DNA from: Tetragenococcus osmophilus
Lineage (GTDB): Bacteria > Bacillota > Bacilli > Lactobacillales > Enterococcaceae
Assembly (NCBI RefSeq): GCF_003795125.1
Contig: NZ_CP027783.1
Coordinates: forward strand, 1,984,001 to 2,048,000
Length of the DNA: 64,000 nucleotides
Direction: 5' to 3'
This document shows positions 17,139-25,167 of the stretch, one piece after another. The notes below the pieces were generated by a model. That model saw nothing but the letters and a program-made list of their open reading frames with translations, had not been told where the DNA came from and searched no databases. The position numbers and the translations under genes are program-made. The stretch's first letter is position 1. Each line of letters begins with the position of its first letter.

Positions 17139-18488
17139 TTATACAATTAAAGCTTCCATCGCTAGATCATTTAAAAAATGCAACGGCAAAGATAATTTAG
17201 GATTAAAATAAAAATCCATAGTGGCTATTTGCTGTAGGCTTGCTTGCATAGTAATTAAAGAGGAGATTGTATTTATCATTTCCAATATTTCTGGACTATT
17301 TGTTACAAATTGTGCTCCTCGGATTTGTTTATTTTCTTGGTCAAAAACAAGCTTTAATGTCAATTCAAACCTGTCTTCTGCAGCAAAAAATTGTCGTTTT
17401 GTATAGGTTTTTGTAATAGAAGAAGTTTGAAAGCCATGATATAAAGCTTCTGCCTCATTAATGCCCGAACTGGCTAAATAAAAATGAAAAAGTTTACTTA
17501 CAACAGTTCTTTGCCCCTTTGAAAAGGTGATTTTTTCTTGCATTAAAATATTTGAAGCAGCAACAATACCTGTACGATAAGCATTTGTGACTAACGGAAG
17601 GTACATCGCAGAAGCTGAATCATTGAAATCAATGGAAATCAGATCTCCTACTGCGTAAATAAAAGGATCAGAAGTTTGTAGATATTGATCCGTACAAACC
17701 GCGCCGTCTTGGTTAATTGTTAAGGTATCTGCGACCAAATTCACATTAGGACGTGGATTAATTGCAAATACGACTTCATCGCAAACTAGAGTATCTTTAT
17801 TAGATAAAATAACCTCTTTCTCCTGTTTTTGCTCATTTAAATTTATTTTTTCAACACTATTATTTAAAAATATATGAACATTTTCAGGGAAGCTTTCTAT
17901 TAACTTTTGTGTCATCTCTTTATCAAAATAGCGAAATAATACACTATCCATACGTTCGACTATATAGATTTCTTTTTGATATTTTGCTAAGGTGTTAGCT
18001 AATTCAAGTCCAATTAACCCTGCTCCGATAATCGTGACTATTTTAGCTGATTGAAGATGAGTCATTGCTTGTTTTGCTTGAGGAAGGGTCTTGTAATTAA
18101 TCATTTCTTGACTAGACTGTAAGGGAAAATCTGTTTGATATTGACTTGAGCCCATCGCTAATATTAAATAGCCATAAGAAATGTTCTCTTTGGCCTTTTG
18201 CTCGGAGGAAGAAGAAACTATCACTTGTTTCTGTTCATTTTGGATGGTTATTGCCTCTGTATTTAAGTAAACGTTAATACCTTCTGCTGACAACTGGGTA
18301 GTACTATAAGTTTTTGCTTCTGTTAGATTACTAATAATACCTTCCAAGTAAAGATTCAAACCGCTTCCCACATAACCTAAAATGTTCGAACGTTCAATAA
18401 TGAATACTTCTATGTTTGCGTCCATTTTTTTTAAACGTCTAGCGGCTGCAATTCCTGCATGAGATCCACCGATAATTACTACTCGCAT
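17139..18488 (-). CDS. NADH oxidase/peroxidase-family flavoprotein with Ser in place of the redox Cys
   Basis: 449 residues, same length and layout as enterococcal NADH peroxidase and NADH oxidase: FAD motif VVIIGGSHAGIAAARRL (3-19), His10 retained, NAD motif VTIIGAGLIGLELANTLA (about 150), FAD motif 2 YAVGDLISID (about 280), and the C-terminal dimer domain. At the position of the redox-active Cys42 the sequence is GYVGSGLNLYL, with Ser42 (codon AGC). Without that thiol the enzyme cannot form the sulphenic acid used to reduce H2O2 or O2 to water; by analogy with C42S forms of NADH oxidase it may produce H2O2 or act as a plain NADH dehydrogenase. It is 14 bases after the Mga-like regulator gene, so likely co-transcribed. 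Confidence 0.85.
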   Translation of the reverse strand: MRVVIIGGSHAGIAAARRLKKMDANIEVFIIERSNILGYVGSGLNLYLEGIISNLTEAKTYSTTQLSAEGINVYLNTEAITIQNEQKQVIVSSSSEQKAKENISYGYLILAMGSSQYQTDFPLQSSQEMINYKTLPQAKQAMTHLQSAKIVTIIGAGLIGLELANTLAKYQKEIYIVERMDSVLFRYFDKEMTQKLIESFPENVHIFLNNSVEKINLNEQKQEKEVILSNKDTLVCDEVVFAINPRPNVNLVADTLTINQDGAVCTDQYLQTSDPFIYAVGDLISIDFNDSASAMYLPLVTNAYRTGIVAASNILMQEKITFSKGQRTVVSKLFHFYLASSGINEAEALYHGFQTSSITKTYTKRQFFAAEDRFELTLKLVFDQENKQIRGAQFVTNSPEILEMINTISSLITMQASLQQIATMDFYFNPKLSLPLHFLNDLAMEALIV

Positions 18489-18502
18489 TTTTGCCGTCCC
18501 TC

Positions 18503-19924
18503 CTACTTTTCTTGGATGATTTTTTGAACTGCGTCTTTTAATCGTTGTGCCTCAAATGAAGATAAAACTCCTGTTAAAAGATAACTTTGTGTATATGAAA
18601 GCGATTGTAGATCTGAGACATCCTTAGCAACCAACAAATCGTAGTTCCGCTTTTTGGCTTTTTTTATGGTGATGTTTGCCATACCTGCCAGAGACTGTTT
18701 AATAAAACGCATGATCTCTTCTGCTTCTAATGATCCATCGTCTATTACACCAATCAGTACTTCTTTTTGCAGCCGTCTTTGATAAATATCGTAAATGAGC
18801 CCATAAGAAGCATCAAGCATTACCCATTGCGAATGTGAAATCTTGCGCGTTAGGCTTTTTTCCACAATAGACATGCATTGATTCATAGTATTAGGGTCAA
18901 TATCTGATAACAGTAAGGCATGATTTTCATTGGGATGAATCTCTCCTTTGTAAAAGGTAATTTTTACATGATTTTGTAAAAGAAAACTAGTAAAGGTTGG
19001 ATCATACGCTTTTTTCTGAGTAATTGTTTGATAGATTTTTTGGTTAATTGTTAAAAAATAATGGAACAAAGAAGACCTTTGCCCCCATTTATTTTCGTAG
19101 GGTAAAAGCCCTTCACTAATAAAAAAAAGATACAATTGGAGGGCTTCATTATCCGCCCCAGGAAGAGCAAAGCGGCTAAAAAAGCGGGTTAAAATATTTT
19201 TTAATTCTTGATAAAAAGGATCTTTTTCAATTTGCTGCCTTCTATTATGAGCTACTTCATTTTTTGCCGGCTGACGATAATCAAGGCGCTGCTGCATGAT
19301 GTGTAATTGCAAACTTAACATTTGTTCTTGTTTTTTGCTTAAATGTAGCTGAAACTCCCTTTTTAGGACCGTAATTAAATTATTGATTGCATCATTTGTA
19401 GTTAAATGGATGAAGTGATCTCTAGGTACAGTTTTATAAAATAACTGAAAATAAAACCGTTGAATTTGTAATTGTTTCCCGGTTAACTTCTTGTTTTTGA
19501 ACTGAATATCAAACTCAGCTAACATATGGTTAATTGTTTTTAAACGTCTAAAAACTGAGGCTTCACTCAAATTATTTTTTTGAGCTAATTTAGTTATAGA
19601 AATTTCTTTTTCATAAAATAAATTGATTAATATCATATAATTCAATGACTGTTCTAAATATGTATAGAAAAAATGTTGAACTGAAAAATTAGAGGGCAAA
19701 ACTAATTGAAAGACGTCACTACTTTTTTTGTCTAAGCTAGCTTCCTTATTAAAATGATGCAAACTTAGATGAAGCCCGTTCAGCGTTTTTTGTAAGGTAG
19801 GATAAGAAACATCCATGTGTTCATTTAACTCTTTTATTTTAACCCTAGGACCTTTTTGTAAAAAATAGTTCATCACTCTCATTTGTACTTTATGGTCTTT
19901 ATCCAGTAGGTCAAGCAATTGCAT
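18503..19924 (-). CDS. Mga-family helix-turn-helix transcriptional regulator
   Basis: About 473 residues. Two N-terminal helix-turn-helix blocks are visible (VKIKELNEHMDVSYPTLQKTL, about 30-50, and ISITKLAQKNNLSEASVFRRL, about 105-125), followed by a long helical central region of the PRD/Mga type (FYFQLFYKTVPRDHF onward) and a C-terminal EIIB-like end (YDLLVAKDVSDL). This is the layout of Mga/AtxA-like regulators, which respond to sugar phosphotransferase signalling. The ATG at 19924 has GGGG 8 bases upstream; the GTG at 19933 lies inside that site. It sits between a methyltransferase gene (26 bases upstream) and the C42S oxidoreductase (14 bases downstream), which it may control. Confidence 0.82.
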   Translation of the reverse strand: MQLLDLLDKDHKVQMRVMNYFLQKGPRVKIKELNEHMDVSYPTLQKTLNGLHLSLHHFNKEASLDKKSSDVFQLVLPSNFSVQHFFYTYLEQSLNYMILINLFYEKEISITKLAQKNNLSEASVFRRLKTINHMLAEFDIQFKNKKLTGKQLQIQRFYFQLFYKTVPRDHFIHLTTNDAINNLITVLKREFQLHLSKKQEQMLSLQLHIMQQRLDYRQPAKNEVAHNRRQQIEKDPFYQELKNILTRFFSRFALPGADNEALQLYLFFISEGLLPYENKWGQRSSLFHYFLTINQKIYQTITQKKAYDPTFTSFLLQNHVKITFYKGEIHPNENHALLLSDIDPNTMNQCMSIVEKSLTRKISHSQWVMLDASYGLIYDIYQRRLQKEVLIGVIDDGSLEAEEIMRFIKQSLAGMANITIKKAKKRNYDLLVAKDVSDLQSLSYTQSYLLTGVLSSFEAQRLKDAVQKIIQEK

Positions 19925-19950
19925 CTTTTTCACCCCACTTAATTATATAT

Positions 19951-20673
19951 CTAGCCCTTATAATAGAGTAACTCAAAAGTATAAGACGTACTATTGATAA
20001 CTTCCTTTTTATCTTGAAATAGTTTATTCACCTTTTGTTGGATTTGTTCAATTGTTAGTTCATCAGTAAAATACAAAGAAAAAAAGTCAGAGGAAATCCT
20101 TTCATCTACCGTATAGTAAAAATATTTCGTATCAAAAGGACGGTTTAACCATTCTTTATAGCTCGCCATCCATGCTAACTCTTCAGGCTTACCATATAAC
20201 TTTTCTTCAATAGGGGTAAAAAGCTGATCTGTTTCTTCTACTAAACGTAAGATACATACGTATTTTTTTGCAATACGTCCCATTTCTTTTAATTGATCGG
20301 CGGAATCAAGTGAGGGATTCATCGCGCTAAAAACTATGTCATAACTATTGTCTTTGGCTTGAGTTAAAAAATCTTGTTGGCTACTTTCAACAAATGATAA
20401 GTAAGAAGAAGGATATGTACTAGCAGCTAACTGTAACATTTCAGAAGAGATATCTAGCAATACGTAATTTTGTACATAAGGAAGAAAATAAGGAATATAC
20501 TTGCCGCTACCACCAGCTAGATCCAAAAATCGCTCTTGTGGCAATATTCCTTTCTCTCGTAAAAAATGAACAACATCTTTTTGAATAGGCAGCTGGGATT
20601 CGGCTTGAATTTTTGTATACTCTTCAGCAAAGTCATCCCAAAACTGTTTAACTTCATTTAAGTCCTCACCCAT
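19951..20673 (-). CDS. Class I SAM-dependent methyltransferase
   Basis: 240 residues with the class I fold: motif I FLDLAGGSGKYIPYF (about 45-60), motif II YVLLDISSEML (about 70-80), DIVFSAMNPSLDSADQ at motif IV (about 112), and 'VCILRLVEE' at motif VI. 'EVKQFWDDFAEEYTKIQ' at the N-terminus is the start seen in ubiE-like and tellurite-type small-molecule methyltransferases. Substrate unknown. Ribosome site GGAGA, 7 bases before ATG. First gene of a likely three-gene run with the Mga-like regulator and oxidoreductase. Confidence 0.82.
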   Translation of the reverse strand: MGEDLNEVKQFWDDFAEEYTKIQAESQLPIQKDVVHFLREKGILPQERFLDLAGGSGKYIPYFLPYVQNYVLLDISSEMLQLAASTYPSSYLSFVESSQQDFLTQAKDNSYDIVFSAMNPSLDSADQLKEMGRIAKKYVCILRLVEETDQLFTPIEEKLYGKPEELAWMASYKEWLNRPFDTKYFYYTVDERISSDFFSLYFTDELTIEQIQQKVNKLFQDKKEVINSTSYTFELLYYKG

Positions 20674-20701
20674 ATTTTTCTCTCCTTAAGACGTAATGAA
20701 T

Positions 20702-20732
20702 AAAAAGCCTGGAATATTCTTCCAGACTTTTT
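20702..20732 (-). terminator. Intrinsic terminator after the coiled-coil gene pair
   Basis: Stem AAAGTCTGGAA/TTCCAGGCTTT (one G-T step) with T5, immediately past the stop at 20735. Confidence 0.85.
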
Positions 20733-20734
20733 AT

Positions 20735-21643
20735 TTAATCTCGAACAATTAAAGGAACAAAAAATGGATAATGCGTAAAGAAATCCAAAATAGAACGACG
20801 TCGATTATTTGAATCCACAAACAATTGCGTACGATTTTCTTTGGCATGAATAAATACATTTTGTTCCTGATTTAATTTTACTTGATAGTCAGCTTGCCCG
20901 ATTTTATCAAAATCATATTCGGTGGAATCCATCGTTGTAATAAAAATATTATCTAAAATACGGGTTTCTAATGGAAATTCGCTTTGCAAGTTTACTGCAA
21001 GGGCTCTTGTATTATCTAAAAGATTAGGACCTACAGAAAAACCAAGCTGTTTAAAGTTAGCCAATAAACGATTTAAATCATAATTAATTAAGGACAACTG
21101 ATTGCGCGAAAATACCTTTTCAGAGTACCATAGACGAATCAATTCTAGCACTTGGTGTTCGTCCACTGTAGCTGTCATTTCTTGTAAATCTAACAAAATC
21201 AAGGGCATAAAACTCGCCGTAAAACGTGTATCAATCACATTCATTTTAAAGCTCAATGCTAGTTCCCTTTTATCTGTTAGCTGATATTTTACTAAGAAGT
21301 ATTTCGCTTGCCAAATATTATATGTCTCTGTTTGTTTTAAAGTTGCGTCTTTTAGCGGTTGTAATAACTCGTAAGTAAGGTAAGCTAATAAACTCGTTTT
21401 AGCGACAGTAGAGATAGCAGCATCTGTGATGATTAAACGTCGGTATTCACTTAATAGTTCAGAAAAATCATCTTCTAATAAGGTTTTACGTAGTCTTAAG
21501 TCAGCCAATTCTTTTTCGGCTGAAGCAATCCATGAGACGATTTCGGCATGATTTTGAGCTTTTTCATCATAATAAGGGTCGTTCATTTGTTTATTTTGTT
21601 GTCTTTTTTTAACTTCATTTGTTTGATTGTCCTTTTCGCTCAC
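20735..21643 (-). CDS. Protein of unknown function, second gene of a coupled pair
   Basis: 302 residues, not recognised. No signal peptide or clear membrane helix. N-terminal 35 residues are very hydrophilic; about 45-75 (IVSWIASAEKELADLRLRKTLLEDDFSELL) is coiled coil. The rest is mixed helix and strand without a known catalytic motif. The start is GTG at 21643, overlapping the stop of the upstream gene (GTGA), with GGAGGG 8 bases before. Translational coupling implies that it acts with the upstream coiled-coil protein. A well-formed terminator follows directly. Confidence 0.72.
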   Translation of the reverse strand: MSEKDNQTNEVKKRQQNKQMNDPYYDEKAQNHAEIVSWIASAEKELADLRLRKTLLEDDFSELLSEYRRLIITDAAISTVAKTSLLAYLTYELLQPLKDATLKQTETYNIWQAKYFLVKYQLTDKRELALSFKMNVIDTRFTASFMPLILLDLQEMTATVDEHQVLELIRLWYSEKVFSRNQLSLINYDLNRLLANFKQLGFSVGPNLLDNTRALAVNLQSEFPLETRILDNIFITTMDSTEYDFDKIGQADYQVKLNQEQNVFIHAKENRTQLFVDSNNRRRSILDFFTHYPFFVPLIVRD

Positions 21644-22515
21644 GATTGGTTCCCTCCTTTGGCTTTACCTAAATAAGCGGATAAAAAGTCTTGGATTTGT
21701 TGGTTCATAGCTTTTAACGAACCAAAATATTGTTGAATTAGCCGAAATTCTTTGGTTACAAGCGCTTGTTTTAGACGAATATCGTGATGGTTTTTCATTA
21801 ATTCTTCTCGTTGTTGGTTGGTTTGTGCTTCATCTTCAACATAAGGTAACCATTCTTTTCTTGTTTCTTCTAATTCTGACAATTTTCGATCTAATTCTTC
21901 AATTTCACCTTCTGTTTTATTACGATTGAATAACCCTTTTGTGTTTTCCGCAGATGCTTTTTGATTTTGCACTTCTTTGATTTGATCATCAACTTTTGCC
22001 AATTCTGATTCAGCTGTAATTACTTTTGCATCGAGCTCGTCAATTTCTTTTTCGATTTTGTTTAAAGCGTCTCGTTTGCCCGGCGCGAATTCTTGCCATT
22101 CTTTGTCAATATTTGGCAAAACAAAAATTTCTGGAATACTTGCATCTATAGCAATCGTAGGGCGTTCACGATAATAACTTCCTAAACGGTAGTAATGCAC
22201 TGTTGGAGAAACTTTACGTACATAGTAAATAAAAGGAAAAGTTTGTGTAAAGCTATCATGAATTTTTTGAGCTAATAACTCATCAATTTCATGGTGCTTA
22301 TTTGAAGTTTTCTTTAATTCTTCATGAAGTTTTCCTTTATAAATACGATAGATTTCAGAAATATTTTCATTTCTAATGGCTTCTTCAAAAGCCTGAAGGT
22401 CTTTTAATAATGAGCCTACATTTTGAAATGCGACTTCTTTAATTTCATTAAAATCTGTATTTTGTAATCCATCTGTGGCTACTTCGTTGTTTTCATTGCC
22501 TTTTTTGTCGGACAT
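21640..22515 (-). CDS. Coiled-coil protein of unknown function, first gene of a coupled pair
   Basis: 291 residues, not recognised. Residues about 145-225 form a long coiled coil (INKIEKEIDELDAK, TAESELAKVDDQIKEV, EGEIEELDRKLSELEETRKEW type heptads). The N-terminal 25 residues are acidic and Asn-rich; between lies an alpha/beta block with YYRLGSYYRERPTIAIDAS. No signal peptide and no nucleotide-binding motif. The downstream gene overlaps by 4 bases. Some databases label similar coiled-coil proteins as SbcC-like, but neither Walker motif is present here, so I do not use that name. Confidence 0.72.
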   Translation of the reverse strand: MSDKKGNENNEVATDGLQNTDFNEIKEVAFQNVGSLLKDLQAFEEAIRNENISEIYRIYKGKLHEELKKTSNKHHEIDELLAQKIHDSFTQTFPFIYYVRKVSPTVHYYRLGSYYRERPTIAIDASIPEIFVLPNIDKEWQEFAPGKRDALNKIEKEIDELDAKVITAESELAKVDDQIKEVQNQKASAENTKGLFNRNKTEGEIEELDRKLSELEETRKEWLPYVEDEAQTNQQREELMKNHHDIRLKQALVTKEFRLIQQYFGSLKAMNQQIQDFLSAYLGKAKGGNQS

Positions 22516-22730
22516 GGTAATATAGCCCCCTTTACTTTTTCTTCTATTATTTTATCATGTTTATTACAAAAAAGAAGGCTTATGACTAGCGTTATAAAAA
22601 TATTTATTCGTCATTTGTTCGCTTGGTATGGCGCCCTCACTAAAAATGATATCAAAAATAATTTTGCAATGCTATTTTATTTTTGATTCTTAAGATTCTT
22701 TATAGAAAGCGCTAGCCTACTGATTGTGTA

Positions 22731-22780
22731 GATAGTAAAAGAAGAACTTGTTTTTATAAAAGAGTTCTTCTTTTACTATC
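22731..22780. repeat. Perfect 18-bp inverted repeat across the acetyltransferase stop codon
   Basis: Arms GATAGTAAAAGAAGAACT (22731-22748) and its exact reverse complement (22763-22780), 14-base loop. The right arm encodes the last residues of the acetyltransferase and the stop codon (22754) is in the loop. No T-run follows on the minus strand, so this is not a normal intrinsic terminator; it may protect the mRNA 3' end. Confidence 0.7.
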
Positions 22781-23284
22781 TATGAAATATTGGTAAGCCC
22801 AGCGGTTACCATAAGGTATAGGAAAATTCACTTTACCTCGGTAAGTAAAACCAGCTTTTTGAATGACTTTTTGCATTCCAGTATTTACAGGATGCGTATC
22901 AATACGAATATCGTTAAAACCCATTTGTTGGCTAGTAATAATTAAATCATTTAACAATTGTTGCGCAAGACCGTTGCCTGTTAATCTACTATCAACTACA
23001 ACACGATGAATAGAAACATAGTCTTGGGAAGTGCACCAAGTGCCTTCTGTAATAGCTGTATACACAGGATCAATGCCTGCAATTAGAGCAGCATAAGCAA
23101 TTACTTTTTCAGTTACTAACACATAGGCAGCTCCATTTTCAATATCTTGTTCAATTTGCTCTTGCGTTGGACCATAGCCATCTTGCCATTGTGGGGAACC
23201 TTGTTTTTTTAATGATTCAATTCCAAGAGAAATAATTTCCATAATTTGAGTGATATCTTGTAGTTTAGCTTGTCTAAAAATCAT
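22754..23284 (-). CDS. GNAT-family N-acetyltransferase
   Basis: 176 residues, GNAT fold: VHRVVVDSRLTGNGLAQQLL (about 95-113) holds the acetyl-CoA pyrophosphate loop (normally R/Q-x-x-G-x-G/A; here RLTGNGLA). 'FRQAKLQDITQIMEII' is the usual first strand and helix, and 'DTHPVNTGMQKVIQKAGF' the conserved late motif, close to putative small-molecule acetyltransferases of lactic acid bacteria. Substrate unknown. It begins 12 bases after pyrD, whose 3' end supplies a weak, distant ribosome site, so the two are probably one operon. Confidence 0.85.
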   Translation of the reverse strand: MIFRQAKLQDITQIMEIISLGIESLKKQGSPQWQDGYGPTQEQIEQDIENGAAYVLVTEKVIAYAALIAGIDPVYTAITEGTWCTSQDYVSIHRVVVDSRLTGNGLAQQLLNDLIITSQQMGFNDIRIDTHPVNTGMQKVIQKAGFTYRGKVNFPIPYGNRWAYQYFIDSKRRTLL

Positions 23285-23296
23285 CTTAATTTTTAT

Positions 23297-24232
23297 TTAC
23301 TCCTCAAAAGTTTTTAAATTTCCGCGGAATTGCTCGATGCGGCTGTACCCTTTTGCATCCATAATTGCTTCTAATTCAGAAAGTACTCTACTAAAAACGG
23401 AGGTACCTTCTTTGTATAGCTGTGTACCAATTTGTAACATTGAAGCTCCGCATAATAAATGTTCAAAAGCATCTTGACCTGAAGTAATTCCTCCTGTTCC
23501 AATGATTTGGATCGAAGGATTTAAACGAAGGTAAAAAGCTCGCACATTAGCTAAGGCAGTTGGTTTAATGTACTGTCCTCCTATGCCTCCAAAGCCTTCT
23601 TTAGGCTTAATAACTACTTGTTCTTTCTCAGTGTCGACGATCAGTCCATTTCCTACTGAATTAATCGAGTTAACAAAAGCGAGTGGAAATTTGTTTAGAA
23701 TAGTAGCCATTTGATCAAAATGAACAAGGTCAAAATAAGGAGGTAATTTCACTCCTAGTGGTTTGGTAAAAAATGAAAACACTTCAGTTAAGATTTTTTC
23801 TGTTGTCTCAAAATCATAAGCTACTTGTGGTTTTCCCGGTACATTTGGACAAGATAAATTTAGTTCTGTAAACCCACGAAACTCACTATCTTCAAGTCTT
23901 TTTAATGTTTCTATGTTATCTTGCATGTTCATACTAGCTACCGAGAAAAAGACTGGGGTTGATGCTATTTTTTGATGTTTTTTAAGATAATCAAGGTAAT
24001 AGTCAAAACCTAAATTAGGTAATCCCATAGAATTGATACTACCAAAATCTGTTTCATAATATCTGGGCTCTGGATTACCTTGTCTTTTTTGCTTGGTTAC
24101 ACTTTTAGTTACAAATGTTCCAGCTTTTGAATTTGCTAATTCATTTAATTCCTCAGTAGTCATACAATGAACACCCGAAGCATTCATCAATGGGGATTGA
24201 AATGTATAATCTTGAAAAGCCGTCTCCAACAT
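23297..24232 (-). CDS. pyrD: Dihydroorotate dehydrogenase, class 1A (fumarate-type)
   Basis: About 311 residues. Oxidises dihydroorotate to orotate in pyrimidine synthesis; class 1A enzymes are cytosolic FMN homodimers that use fumarate. Seen: '[12 protein letters not shown]' near the N-terminus, '[17 protein letters not shown]' and '[18 protein letters not shown]', '[19 protein letters not shown]' with the active-site Cys (about 130), FMN phosphate loop [20 protein letters not shown] (about 250-270). The start at 24232 is set by AGGAGG 7 bases before; the open frame upstream (to 24256) lacks this. No other pyr gene is next to it; a GNAT acetyltransferase follows. Confidence 0.94.
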   Translation of the reverse strand: MLETAFQDYTFQSPLMNASGVHCMTTEELNELANSKAGTFVTKSVTKQKRQGNPEPRYYETDFGSINSMGLPNLGFDYYLDYLKKHQKIASTPVFFSVASMNMQDNIETLKRLEDSEFRGFTELNLSCPNVPGKPQVAYDFETTEKILTEVFSFFTKPLGVKLPPYFDLVHFDQMATILNKFPLAFVNSINSVGNGLIVDTEKEQVVIKPKEGFGGIGGQYIKPTALANVRAFYLRLNPSIQIIGTGGITSGQDAFEHLLCGASMLQIGTQLYKEGTSVFSRVLSELEAIMDAKGYSRIEQFRGNLKTFEE

Positions 24233-24368
24233 GCTGCTACCTCCTAAAGATTCCAATGATATTTGTTAGTAGTTTATCTAACCTTTATTTAAAAAGCAAT
24301 AAGAGAATGCGCTTTTCAAGAGATTTACCCAGTTAGCTTTATATAAGCAAAAAGTGTCGTTCTTTCAC

Positions 24369-24992
24369 TTATGTCTCCTCCCATTTTCCCGAAACAGCAG
24401 CAAGTATTAACCATGGTTCAATCAGTAAATTAATCAAAATATGCGCAATCATCGGAGCAAGTATATTTCGTTCAGTAAGAAGATACAAGATTGCTAAAGC
24501 TGCACCAAGAATTGTCGTGGCCAAAACAACTGGTAAAATAACTTTTACTTCTCCTCTAAGCAACCCCCAAACACTATGGGCCAAACCAAAAATAACAGCA
24601 GAAACTAGTACTTGTATAACCGCTGAAATATTTAGTTCACTTAACCAATCCATTAGCCTTTTACGGAAAAAGAGCTCTTCAACTGTACTTGAAGTAAAAG
24701 CAACCCAAATACCTAATAATTTAAGATGGGAAAATACAAATAGCCGTTTACGAACAAAAGGAATAAATATTATGGTATAAATGATGTAACATACAGCAAC
24801 AGTTAAAGTCAGTAACCAATCTGTAAGATTATTAAAAATGCCCTGCTCTATACCTAGATAATGTGTAATAAATTGCTGAGGATTGATAAAATATTTAAAC
24901 GACAGCCATATCGTAATAGTAAATGAAATATTTATAAGGATGATCGCCGATTTTTTATCCTCTTGTGATAATCTACTTTTTCTTGTAAACAT
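24369..24992 (-). CDS. CPBP (CAAX/Abi) family intramembrane metalloprotease
   Basis: 207 residues with about six membrane helices. The three catalytic motifs of the CPBP family are present: EELFFRKRL (EExxxR, about 110), the His in FGLAHSVWG (about 138) and HILIN (about 185). Members process membrane proteins or act in bacteriocin self-immunity; the substrate cannot be told. It is divergent from the AraC-type regulator, with an inverted repeat in the shared intergenic region. Confidence 0.85.
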   Translation of the reverse strand: MFTRKSRLSQEDKKSAIILINISFTITIWLSFKYFINPQQFITHYLGIEQGIFNNLTDWLLTLTVAVCYIIYTIIFIPFVRKRLFVFSHLKLLGIWVAFTSSTVEELFFRKRLMDWLSELNISAVIQVLVSAVIFGLAHSVWGLLRGEVKVILPVVLATTILGAALAILYLLTERNILAPMIAHILINLLIEPWLILAAVSGKWEET

Positions 24993-25089
24993 AACTTAAC
25001 TCCTTTACCATTTTTGTTAATTAATAGCTTTGTAAAACTCAAATAAATGTATCCTTCCTACAGGTTTATTATGAAGCATATAGAACTAA

Positions 25090-25127
25090 TCGTTCCGATA
25101 ATTATATATATAAAAATGTCGGAACGA
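25090..25127. promoter_or_regulatory. Inverted repeat TCGTTCCGA-N20-TCGGAACGA in divergent promoter region
   Basis: Perfect 9-bp arms at 25090-25098 and 25119-25127. The 20-base spacer is A/T only and contains -10-like TATATATAA. It lies between the CPBP protease and the AraC-type regulator, 40 bases before the latter's start: likely operator for a dimeric regulator. Confidence 0.6.
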
Positions 25128-25167
25128 ATTTTGGTAGAAGTTTTACTTATATTGAACGGAGGTAAAT

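Noticed and set aside
18503-19933. GTG start at 19933 for the Mga-like regulator
   Set aside because: The GTG is part of the GGGG ribosome site that serves the ATG at 19924.
24295-24330. cre-like sequence before pyrD (TTGAAAAGCGCATT)
   Set aside because: One base too long between the conserved halves; likely chance.
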